From: Mallotus nudiflorus
Taxonomy: Eukaryota; Streptophyta; Magnoliopsida; Malpighiales; Euphorbiaceae
DNA length: 64,000 nt
Direction of reading: 5' to 3'
NCBI GenBank assembly: GCA_947683625.1
Contig: CANTUR010000193.1
Coordinates: forward strand, 372,001 to 436,000
Made by a program: the position numbers and the translations under genes. The notes under the pieces were generated by a model. The model saw nothing but the letters and a program-made list of their open reading frames with translations, was not told where the DNA came from and did no database searches. Below, one piece after another: positions 33,104-43,453 of the stretch. Every line of letters starts with the position of its first letter. Positions within the stretch are counted from its first letter, which is position 1.

Positions 33104-33850
33104 AAATTTTTATTTGATTTCAAGCAAAAATTTCCATAGATTTTATTTTAATTAATTTTATGTAAAAATAAATGATAAAAATTGTATATGTATGAATTTA
33201 CAATAAATAAAAAAATATACCTTAAAAATAGTTGGTAATAAATCTTTAAAAAATACAAAAAATTTTATTTATATATTTTTGAAGAAAATTTATCGAGGTT
33301 ATTATTTTAAAAAAGATAAAGTTTGTGTGTATATAAAATTTTAGAGTGAAAATAGTTACATCCTTTAATAATTTATTACCTAATGGTAAAATGTGTAAAG
33401 AAGTATAATATAGTTTAATATTAGATTATAGTTAATCAAAAGACAAATAATTTAAAGACATTACATTAATAATAGAAGATTCAATTAGATGGTTAAATCT
33501 AAATTATAAATTTATTTACTAAATATATAAATGTTGGTAAGTAACTAAAATATTTATTGAAATTAAAAAATTAAAAAATATTAAGGATTAATTTGTTAAA
33601 AATGAAAACATACAAGTTTATTAAAAACTTTAAAAATTATAGGTACTAAATAAGATATTTTGCTATATATCTTTAATAGTGTTTCTACCTTAATGGAGGG
33701 ACTCAATGTGAAACATAAATAAATAAAAGTACAAGGAGTCAATATATTGAAAAATAAAAGTGTAAGGAATCAATTTATAGTAATAAAAGTGCATGGGATA
33801 AATCAAGAAAAAAGAAAGTGCGGAGATTCAAATATAGGTTATGCCTTTTT
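33104..33850. other. Right part of the inverted-repeat sequence interrupted by S2
   Basis: AT-rich. At 33690-33850 there are repeats of the form AATAAAAGTG-TAAGGA-TCAAT, inverted relative to those at 20875-20965. No coding frame. See the left end entry. Confidence 0.45.
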
Positions 33851-34200
33851 TTTATCGAGACTTTGCAATGGTTTTAACTTTGGAAAAATTGCAAATTTGG
33901 TGTCTGAACTTTTTTTTTTCTATTTGAGTATTTAACCTTTATTTTTTTGTAATCAAGTGTCTGAACTTTCTAAATATATAACAAGTCAATGCTTTCGACT
34001 GATTTAATGATGACTGTATGCTTAGTTGGATCAACTGAATTCCACTTTCGATATAATCAGTTGCCATGTCATCAGCCACTTACACATATTGTTCGAATTT
34101 ACAAAATTATTCCTAGGTTATTTGACAAATTAGAAATTAAAATTTTATACCCATTCTTCTTCTTCTTCATAAGATTTCAACAACATGTAATAGGTAAGTG

Positions 34201-34210
<10 letters not shown>
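33851..34210. other. AT-rich intergenic stretch
   Basis: Contains two GTGTCTGAACTTT repeats (33899-33911 and 33957-33969) around a T-run. This kind of repeat is often seen near ends of decayed DNA transposons. No gene seen. The frame 33989-34336 runs into the TA microsatellite and is not credible. Confidence 0.4.

Positions 34211-34282
<72 letters not shown>
34211..34282. repeat. (TA)n microsatellite
   Basis: About 36 TA units, preceded by a short TG run. Confidence 0.97.
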
Positions 34283-34287
<5 letters not shown>

Positions 34288-34383
34288 CATGAACAAGAAT
34301 AAGGAAAGAACAAATATTATTCATGAACAAGAATAAGGAAAGAAAAAATATTATTCATGAACAAGAATAAGGAAAGAAAAAAT
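34282..34383. repeat. 34-bp tandem repeat, three copies
   Basis: The unit starts ATTATTCATGAACAAGAATA and repeats with period 34 from 34282, 34316 and 34350. Copies differ at one base (C to A). Near identity means a recent origin, directly beside the TA run. Confidence 0.96.
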
Positions 34384-36734
34384 AGAAATCACATAGTAAC
34401 CTTCATTATACCATGGATAGCAATCGCTTAATGCATTATTGCATTATTAAGAAGTGATACAATAATTGTATCAGTCACCAAATACTATAAAAATGATGAA
34501 AAATCTTATACAACTAAATTACACATCATACTTATTTAAAAAAAATTCAAGCTACTCTTAGTTAGACATCGGTCTAAGATATTGTTCAGAACTTTCAAGA
34601 TAGACCATTCGAAAATGCACTTTAATGACACTAAGTGGTGGTCAAGTAAAGAGCATTCTTCACACCTTATCTTCATCCACTAGATATGCTGAAGGAACTC
34701 ACTTTCATAGGGGTTGCAATTACTAGTGGGGTCTCAGGAGAATCAATGAGTGCAAACTTTTCATGCATGAAACGATTTACAATCATTGAGTTATTCTTAA
34801 AGACTATTATATAGCACTATAAGAAATATTAATTCTTGGAGCATGGTAAGGTAGGAAAAGAGAAAGGAACTTAAATTCCTATATATTTACTAATTAGGTA
34901 ATGAAATATTAATTCTTGAAGCATGGTGAGGTAGGATGGTTTAAGAAATTTTACAATTTTTACCAAATGTTCATGTTGTGAGTAAAAGGATTAGTAGATT
35001 GTGTTTTGAAGTTCTTTAATGTATATACTAATTTTTTTAATTCTTGAATTTTTGTGTGTGTAGACACTTGGCTTGATCAACTTATAAGCAAATCCCAATG
35101 ATAAAATGAAATGAGTACTAAATTCAAAATTAGCCTATAATCCGCTCAAGAATGGACCTGAAGCCCAAGCTCCTTCAAAAATGGATCATCAGTTCAAAAT
35201 TGAGCCTTTAAAGCCTAAGAGAATTGAATGGCTCATGAAGCCCAAACAAGTAAAATGGCTCCAACCCAATGCCATTAAGGCATCACCTCATCGAAGAGGT
35301 GATGACTCTACAACATAAGGTTAATGAGGCGGTGCCTCAATGAGTAGCCAATTCTAATTTTTTAATAAGTAATAAATGACTATTGAAACTCCTAAATTAA
35401 TGCCTTGGCACATGCTTATCAATAATAGAGAACGTTAAAAAGAAAAGAAAAAAGAAACTCCTATGGGAGGCATGAAAAAGGGAGAGAAAAAGAAAAGAAA
35501 AGGAGGAGGACTTTTGGCTTATTTGAAAAGGGACTGGTTTACAACAAGAAAAGGGGAGCAACAGAAGAAGAAACTAAGGATATTCTAAAAGGAAGAAAAG
35601 GAGTTATAAACAAAAGAGAAAGGGGGAAGAAGCATTAGGGGAGAAGGGGTTTCAGAGGTCCTTTCTTAAGAGGAAAATATTGCCTTTGCATTCTAATAGT
35701 GTTGTCATCAAATTCCACTTCTAAGGGCTAAATTGTTTGAAAATCAAATCAACATAAGCTATAAAGATACTTGTTCTGTAATTGCTTTTATAATTCAAAT
35801 AGATATTCATTATTTTCTTATTTAATTTATTTAAAATTTGGATAATTTTCTCTAAGTTCTTGCATATAGTTATAAATTTACAAATTTATAATTGCTTAAA
35901 TCATTTACCTTTAAGTTAAAAAAAAATTGTTTAGGTTTGGTTCAATGATCAGAATTTAGGTAATGCCTTCACCTCTTTAGATTAAGATAATTTTATGTTG
36001 CCTCATCATCCTAAGGCAACACCTCATCAAAGAGGCGTCACCATATCTCCTTCGATTTATATTTATTTCACGAATTCTATTTAAATTATTATATGATTGA
36101 TCTTTTTTTAATTCATGAATATTTGAATCTATTGATGTGTTCTATGATTTATGTTAGGCTTTAATTTTCTCTTAAATATGCATTCATCAATACTTTAAGT
36201 TAGTTTTTATAATTATTAGATTTATGTTCATTTTTTTATTTTGATTTTCTTGCATGTTTGTTGTGATTCATGTCTTTCATATTTCTATGTTCCTCTATTT
36301 TTATTTTTCCTACCTTATTTCATCATCTTGATATTTATTAATTAATTAAATTTTTATTTGCTTCAATTATTTTATTTTGTTTTCATGGAATTAACTTGGT
36401 GATATTCCTTTTGTAGGTTTTTTTTATTTATTTGTGAAGAGATAAATAATTTGATTTTTTAGGAATAATTAGGGTCATTATTATCACCAAGACATTACCC
36501 CAAGTTTAGAGGATTTTTCTTTTAATAGATTTATTTTATTATTTTTCAATTTTTTGTGTGATAAAAGCGATGTAATTCTTTTCTCCTTCCCCCCTTCTTT
36601 GTGTTTGCATGTCACAACAAAACCTAGGGGCACGTGACTGGCACTAGGGAATAGGAAAGCTTAAAGCTACCGAAACTCGTAGTAAGTCTTAAAAGAAAAA
36701 CGCAAAATATTTCTATTTAAAACCTTACATGATA
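34384..36734. other. Unassigned region with hairpins and a purine-rich tract
   Basis: No gene recognised. Notable: a 9-bp perfect inverted repeat TGATACAAT-A-ATTGTATCA (34455-34473); a hairpin CATCACCTC/GAGGTGATG (35281-35304) with a related CACCTCATCAAAGAGGCG copy near 36019; and a purine-rich plus strand at about 35425-35660. A short open stretch near 34660-34815 (LKELTFIGVAITSGVSGES) has no recognised homology. Some of this may be decayed gypsy LTR. Confidence 0.4.
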
Positions 36735-39083
36735 TGATATTCGATGTATAACTTTCGCAACACCCTTTTTTTGGTAATGATAGTTTGTATAGCATTCACA
36801 TAGTACATCAGCTAGTATAAGATAATAAAGTTAAAAATTTTATTACATTGCTTTCCTGATAAAATACACATGAAAAAGAAAAGACTGCGAAAAAGTAAAT
36901 CTAATGTGATTGATCTGCAAGGATAACATGACCATTTACATAGCTTATTCGATGAATGATAGGATGATCATGCTTGCAGTGATTATTTATACTATAATAT
37001 GAATGATGATAATATAAAGGAAGCATGAAGTCATCACTAGACCGAGAGCATGATGACTCTATTCTAAGACATGAACTTTTTCACATTATTGATATTTATA
37101 ATGTGATTTCATGAGTTCGAAAATAGAGGATGCAGGATGAGCATAATAACGCATATATTATTCATATAGCATGTAAGTTTGCTAGTCTCATCACATAAGC
37201 ACAACAGTATTTCCAAATGCTAGCGATAGCAAAACAAAATGCAATGCGATAAAATAAATATGCTAAAATAATTATGTGGTTGTAAGCACCCAATTTTGGG
37301 ATGATAAAGTGTGGATGCGACAAAAGACTCCAATGATGAAAATATCATAAATAAGTCTTCAATACTTGAAGTTTGAAACCTCAAAAGTCTGAATGCATTT
37401 TTCAAAGAAAGGGTTTAATGTTTTTCAACGACTGAATTATAATACTTTTTAAGGACCTAATTGAAAATTATAAATTCTTTCAAGGGTCTTTATATAATTA
37501 TTACAGATAAAAAATCTACAATTCCGACCGAAATTGTAGAATTCTAATCGGGTCCTGGACTATTTTTTTTATTTTTCAATTTTTTTAATTTTTGAAAATA
37601 TTTTTCCTGAATTTGATTGGTTAAAAATTTTCTAAAATTGATTTTTTTAATTTTCAAGAAATAATGTCCTTTTAAAATTGGAACTCTTAAGTATGTAGGA
37701 TTAGGGTTTTTTTTTTTTTGCTCTTTTCCTATACAAGGATAGTTTAGGCTCTTGAAAAGTGGGGTGCTTTTTGGACTATCTCTCTTTTGGCTTAAAAAAT
37801 TTTTCTCCATATTTTTCTTTGAGGCAGTACGTACAATATTTTTCTTTAGATTTTCTTTGTTTTTCGGAGCAAGAGCAATAGACCTTTGAAAAGGAGGACA
37901 TCAAGTTTTGAAGATCCATTAAAAGCAATAAAGATCCATGGAATGCCATGGATTAAATTTTGTATTTGAATGTAGTTTTTTAAAGTTATTTATTTATTCC
38001 CTATTATTTTGTTGGTTATTTTATTATGTTTTTTTAGATTGTATTAGTTTTTATTCCTATTTGCAGTAGATCATTGTAATAACCCCAATAGTGGGAATAA
38101 TGGAATTTAGTATGTGTGTTTCTTTATTTTAATTTAATCAATTAGTAAAATTAGAGTTTTCATTGGGTTCATTTAATTAAAATTAAAAGGAATTAGGCCC
38201 TTTAGACTCACTTATTAAAAATATGTAGATTTTGCTCATTTAATTAAAATCAATGTATATTAGACTAACTTAGGGATTGTATTGAATGCATTATTTACTT
38301 ATATTTTTCATGACAAGTTTGCTTTGGAGTTAATTGATAGAATAAGGGTTTATATGAAATTGCATGTAAATAATATAGTAATTCATAAAGTAATTCTAAA
38401 ACAATACAAGATTAAAAGAAGTTGGTATTCCATATCCAGAATCTCCTGGTTGTGGTGCTAGCTTTCTTTTAGGGAATCAAATGCCACCTTTTTTATTTGT
38501 CCCAGTTATTACCTTGAGTGACGATTCCTTATCTCCATACCACGTTTTTGTGACAGTGGTTAGTGTGTTCTCTAAAGCCCTGAGCTCAAACAATGTTACG
38601 ATTGCTAAAATCTTGGATGCGCACTAGACCCTGTCATCTACAGTGGTCTTTAAACTCGACTCAGCTTATATGAACTTTAAAGCTTTAACTTTGAGAGATT
38701 ATCAAGCTTTCCTCATTGAGAGTTTCAAAATGACAGTAAAATGATGTTAGATTGTATACCTTTGAAGTGTGCTTTGACAAAGATAAGGCTTGGTTTGGTG
38801 GAAAGAGGGATTTAACAACCAAAGGGAAAGGCTATAAGAGAGAAAAAACTATACAAAGAGGGATTTCCCATGCTTTCTATCAGACTAAATTTTGAGTGTG
38901 TTTATGTCTTTACATGATCCCCCTTCAAAATGGGGTGTATAAGGGTCTATTTATAGAAAAAAAATGTGTAGAATGGGGTAGTGTAGGCATGGTCATGCTT
39001 GTATAATTAAATTTTTATATGTGGCCATGCCAAGTGTGCATGTGGTCATGCGCTCGGCGTGTGGCTACACGCGCACGTGTGCA
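36735..39083. repeat. Left terminal repeat of E, split by D2
   Basis: 36735-37280 plus 38643-39083 together align with 40319-41320. It contains TATTTATA (TATAAATA on minus) at 38949-38956 and a GC-rich CATG/CACG cluster at 39021-39083 (GTGGCCATGCC, GCATGTGGTCATGCG, ACACGCGCACGTGTGC). Confidence 0.85.
37281..38642 (+). mobile_element. Solo LTR of family D (D2), nested in E
   Basis: TGTAAGCACCC...CATCTACA, 1362 bp, with a perfect GTGGT duplication (37276-37280, 38643-38647). Ends match D1 but it is about 750 bp shorter, so part of the middle is missing. A palindrome CTACAATTCCG/AAATTGTAG lies at 37513-37536, followed by TGATTGGTTAAAAA near 37613. Confidence 0.95.
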
Positions 39084-40318
39084 TTTTCATATGCACTTCG
39101 ACGCTCTATGTGCTCTTCTCAGATTCTACGTGTGTTGCTCCGGGGTGGTTCCTAGGGTTTTTAGGCCTTCTAAATGTGTTTTCAGAGTTCGTTTTGATAA
39201 ATTTAGCTTTGATTTTAGCACATGACACCTAGGGGTGTTTACATGCTCTTTTAAGTGATATGCACTAATACTCAAGTTGTGTTGGACCATTCCAATACCA
39301 CTTTCAAAGCTTTTGGAGCCTTCCAAATGTGTTTTCAAAGTCTATTTTATCAAAATTGATTTTCATTTTTTCATGAAGTCAGGTCCTGGTCTAACAAAAT
39401 GCGCATTGGCCCAATGAGCTAATTATTTTGAGAGGATTTTTCTCAAAATAAACCTCTCATTGTTCTGATAATTCATATTTCACAAGGTTAGAGCACAATT
39501 TAATGGCTCGATGACCAATTTTACACACTAGTGGAGTTAGTTAGGTGTTTTAAGCTTGCACACTTTAGAGGAGTTACGAATAAGCAAACTCTAGTCATCT
39601 TAGGGATTCATTTCATCATTAGACCTTTTTAGGGGCAGTCAAATTTAAGGTATGATAGGATGTTGCTTTTGGTTTATCTACATGAGCTGAGTCAGGGTGA
39701 AAGGCTAAGGTTCCTTTAGTGAGAATGTCCCTATATGACTAGGGTTATGAACTCCAGTCAATGAGTCAAGCATTCTTCTGATAACTCAATCACCCCCTTA
39801 AGGAATTGGGTTACAAACTCTTGTCAAATGAGTTTGGCAAATGCACAAGTAAAGACTAAAGGGTATTAGAATCGAGTGGAATCATGGTGGTGATGTCATT
39901 TAGTATTTTTTAGGCTTTTAGGGACAAGTGGTGCATGTGTGATGTGTAGTGCAAATGCAATGGTGAGGGGCTCTATATGATTTAGTATTGCATAATGAGA
40001 AATAGACATTTTTGTGTTGATCCATTTTACTTAGAAGTCCTTAGTGGAGTCACCATTATGAGCGACCTCAATTGGTTTTTGTTTTGTTCTTTTTATAGCG
40101 GGTCTTTCCATTTCTTAGGGACATGGAAAATTAACCGAATAAGGACAAGTATGAGTCTTAGGGGGATAAGTCATTTTTTATTTTCTGGAGTTGCCACCTA
40201 ATTTTCTAAAAATCAGGAAAAGAAAGGGACAATATTGGGTCACTCAGCAAGTATTGTTCCCAATAGAGATTTCTAGGTTTGGGGGATCGCATATACTTTT
40301 TTACTATTTCTCATTATA
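39084..40318. other. Internal region of E
   Basis: Non-coding. A block of about 50 bp (TTCTAAATGTGTTTTCAGAG...) at 39168 recurs diverged about 155 bp later at 39323. The part 40160-40290 (GGAGTTGCCACCTAATTTTC, GGGTCACTCAGCAAGTATTG) resembles the inner end of gypsy LTRs, including family D. The frame 39995-40201 is not credible as a gene. Confidence 0.55.
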
Positions 40319-41320
40319 TGATATTCGATGTATAGGTACCATGACACCGTAGTTTCAGTAATAACAATTTACATAGTATTCACATCATACATTAAACAAT
40401 GGCAGATAATAAAGATGGAAATATTATTACATCACTTTCATAAAAAAATACATATGAAAAGGGAAAGATTGCAGAAAAGTAAATCTAATAGGATTGATTT
40501 GCAAGAATAACATAACCATTTACATAGCTTGCTCAATGAATGATAGGATGATCATGCTTGTAGTGATTATTTATGCTATGATTATGAATGATGATAATAT
40601 AAAAGATGCGTGAGGTCATGACTGGACTGAGAGCATGATGACTCTATTATAGGACATGAACTTTTTCACATTATTGATATTTCCAATGTGATTTCATGAT
40701 TTTAAAAATAAAGGATGCAGAATGATGATATGAAATGAGCACAATAAAACATATATTATTCACATAACATGCAAGATTGCTAGTCACATCACACAAGCAC
40801 AACAGTGTTCCTAAATGCTAGCGACAGTAAAATAAAATGCAATATGATAAAATAAATGTCCTAAAGTGATTATATGGTCCTCAGACTTGACTAAGCTTGC
40901 GTGAGCTTTAAAGCTTTAGCTTCAAGAGATTATCAAGCTTTCCTCGTCTAGAGGTTCAAAATGATAGCAGAATGATGCTAGATTGTATACCTTTAAAGTG
41001 TACTTTGACGAAGATGAGGTTTGGTTTGGTGGAAAAAGGATTTAAAAACCTAAGGAAAAGGTTATAGGAGAGTAAGAACTATTTAGAGAGGGGTTTCCAG
41101 CGCCTTCAATCAGACTAATTTTTGAGTGTGTGTGCATGTTTCCACTTGCTCCCCCTTAAAATAGGGTGTATAGGGGTCTATTTATAAGAAAAAAATGAGT
41201 AGAATGGGGATGGGGTGGTGTAGGCATAGTCACGTGCATATAAGGGGATTTTTACGCTTGGCCATGCCAAGTGCATGTGGCCACGCACAGTGTGGGCATG
41301 GTCACACGCGCATGTGTGCG
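40319..41320. repeat. Right terminal repeat of E
   Basis: Pairs with the left repeat. TATTTATA at 41179-41186 and a GC-rich cluster at 41257-41320 (TTGGCCATGCCAAGTGC, TGTGGCCACGC, GGGCATGGTCACACGCG) are conserved in position. The motif TTGGCCATGCCAA is close to a perfect palindrome. Confidence 0.85.
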
Positions 41321-41526
41321 TTATGTTCATTTTTTGTGTGTTTTTGCATATGTATATATATAGACACATATAGCTCCTTATGTTATATTGATGCAATTTT
41401 GAAGTGTTTTTATTTTAACTAATATTTAAAGTTTATTTATTTTGATTAATTAATGTTTATTACCAATAATACATGACGTGATATGGAACTAATTTTCTTA
41501 AATAAAATTGATTATTAGCTCACAAG
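41321..41526 (+). other. Sequence upstream of the 102-codon ORF
   Basis: AT-rich, with GTATATATATAG near 41351. GATTATTAG just before the ORF could be a splice acceptor if the ORF is a captured exon. Neither use is proven. Confidence 0.3.
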
Positions 41527-41835
41527 ATGGTTACAATTAATGTACCTTTGGCTTCTATTTTGGAAACATTTTATGAACAACTTGGCCTGCCACCCCAAAC
41601 TTATGATGTCCAATATAATGAAGGACCTTTTATATGTGTAACTGTATATTATCCTCTTGAAAATAATGGAGGGCATCAATATGTATCTTATATCGTTAGA
41701 ATTAATGAAACTACTCTTGAAGAAGATAAAAATAATGGCACCGTAGTATCCATGGATCACCTTAAGTTGCTCTATCATTTGGATGTAATATATTATAATC
41801 ATAGGGAGCTTTTTATTTTGAAACCTGATAGCTAG
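41527..41835 (+). CDS. Intact 102-aa hypothetical protein, possible dsRNA-binding-domain-like fold
   Basis: This is the only intact-looking reading frame in the window without a transposon motif. ATG lies in AAGATGG context, and there are 102 codons before TAG. Residues 9-37 (ILETFYEQLGL, PPQTYDVQYNEGPF, ICVTVYYP) resemble the helix-strand-strand start of a double-stranded-RNA-binding domain (L-x2-F-C-x2-x-LP-x-Y-x(3)-x-EGP). The usual C-terminal Lys/Ala-rich RNA-binding helix is not evident; instead there is SMDHLKLLYHLDVIYY. A soluble protein is expected, with no signal peptide or membrane segment. It may be a gene fragment or captured exon. About 190 bp follow before element C. The fold assignment is weak. 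Confidence 0.45.
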   Translation: MVTINVPLASILETFYEQLGLPPQTYDVQYNEGPFICVTVYYPLENNGGHQYVSYIVRINETTLEEDKNNGTVVSMDHLKLLYHLDVIYYNHRELFILKPDS

Positions 41836-42021
41836 AAAAATTGTCCAGATTATCATGCCCTCCACCATGCACACCACCAAGTTTTAATGGACTTTTTAAT
41901 TTTCTTAAAAGATGTTACAAGTTTAATAAGACCTTAGAGAAAATTAAAGCTTTCATTGGATCTATTAGGCATTTGTTTTAGTTGGTTTGTGTATTTTTTA
42001 ACTTGCAATGTAGGGAATTGT
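41836..42021 (+). other. Sequence downstream of the ORF
   Basis: Possible 3' untranslated sequence or decayed coding tail, with no clear poly(A) signal. It ends at the LTR start of element C. Confidence 0.3.
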
Positions 42022-43440
42022 TGTTAGTGATATGCGCTAGGTCAATTATATATGACCATATTTTGATTTTATCATTTTATTAATAAAAAGGTATTTTTCA
42101 TTATCATTTTGTGTTATGATAATTACTTAAATAGTCAATTCTTGCCAAGGTCATCAAGTATATGACTTAATAGTAAAACCCTTAGATTAAATATGAGTTC
42201 TATTTAAATTATCCCTAGACATAACAATGTATTAAGGCTAGTATGATGTTAATTGATTATTACATTTTACTAATCATGAATATAAGATATTAAGTCAACT
42301 CATAGGTACTTGGATTGACCCATCATGAGAATACTATATAGATAATTATCGTAAGTAATTCTCAACACAGTAATATTGGCTTAGTCCTCTGACCTTGAAA
42401 TCATCATAGATTTCTATATAACTATTTTATATTTTGACACAATCTTACATTATCTTTAACCGAATGATAAAATAAGTTATTGTTGGATATAAAATGAGCT
42501 ATGTGAGGAATGTGAGTGATTGAGAAGGAATTTATCCTTCATTTAATCTAAGATATTTATGGGCCCCTTAACAAGATAGACTGAGTAAAATGCATGGTCA
42601 TGCTAAAGTAAATTGATAAAGAGTTATCATTCTTAGTCTACTTGGAATCAAGAAATAATATGATTGAATTCTATAAGGATGACATAATATATGCCTTATA
42701 TTCAATCAAGATATCATGTGACAAAGGGACTAGAATATTCACTATATATTAGGTTATGTCAAATTATTGACTTCACATGACTTAGGTAGTCATAATGTCT
42801 TGCTAAAGGCCATTTATGACTTGTAGACCTAAATAGAGATTGAAGGTCCACTGCCAACGTCATATGAACCTACATGGTCAGACACTTTGAACAAGCCTAA
42901 AATGAATATGGGATTAACAAACCCAAATAAGCTTTGCGGAAATAAATAAATAAGATATTTATTTATTTATTTAAGGTAAACATTATCTTAAATAAATATA
43001 AAATTATTTCTAATTTAATTTTAAATAAAATTATAATAAGAATAAGTGAAAAATTACCAAAAGGTTGTTTGATAAGTGAAACCCTAATTTAGAGGTCTAT
43101 AAATATACTATATTCTCTAAAGTTTCACTTACTCATTATTTTGCCAAAAAATTCATTTTCTTTCTTTTAGAAAACAAAACACAAAGTTCTTTTCATTTTT
43201 GATTTGTGTGAAATAAAGAGAAGGTGATAGCACAAAAATATTTATTTTCAATCAAAGGTTGTTCATGTGGACACTTGTGGAAGGCAGATTCTTTTAGAGA
43301 CACCTCTATCTGAACTGCCAATTTAAAAGCTCGAGGTAGGGCATCACCAAAGTGAACCTCCTCTCTCCCTTCTAGAAATCTTACCACAAATGCATAAAAA
43401 TTTAATTTTTCTGCTATATATAGAATCATGAAACCCAACA
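42022..43440 (+). repeat. 5' LTR of C
   Basis: TGTTAGTGATATGC to GAAACCCAACA, 1419 bp, homologous to 4342-5837 (reverse complement). It includes GGTCTATAAATATACTAT near 43094, a likely TATA box, followed by TCTCTAAAGTTTCAC near the transcription start. Confidence 0.95.
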
Positions 43441-43441
43441 G

Positions 43442-43453
43442 TGGTATCAGAGC
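43442..43453 (+). promoter_or_regulatory. Primer-binding site of C
   Basis: TGGTATCAGAGC, one base after the LTR. Perfect copia initiator-methionine-tRNA site. Confidence 0.96.

Larger units (their letters stand above)
36735..41320. mobile_element. E: element with about 1-kb terminal direct repeats
   Basis: Direct repeats 36735-39083 (minus the nested D2) and 40319-41320 both run TGATATTCGATGTATA to ...GTGTGC(A/G), so TG...CA ends fit LTRs. The internal part is only about 1.2 kb and non-coding. I see no primer-binding site or PPT, so orientation is unsettled. The TATAAATAG box and its position relative to the GC-rich palindromes favour the minus strand. Probably a short non-autonomous LTR element. 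Confidence 0.65.

Noticed and set aside
33989..34336. Plus-strand frame of 115 codons
   Set aside because: A third is (TA)n read as Tyr-Ile, and the rest is AT-rich intergenic sequence without a motif.
36735..41320. Calling E a definite minus-strand LTR retrotransposon
   Set aside because: No primer-binding site or polypurine tract was found and the TATA motif reads on both strands, so orientation was left open.
41515..41880. Minus-strand frame of 121 codons opposite the 102-codon ORF
   Set aside because: It is a shadow of the plus-strand ORF with no recognisable motif and weaker composition.
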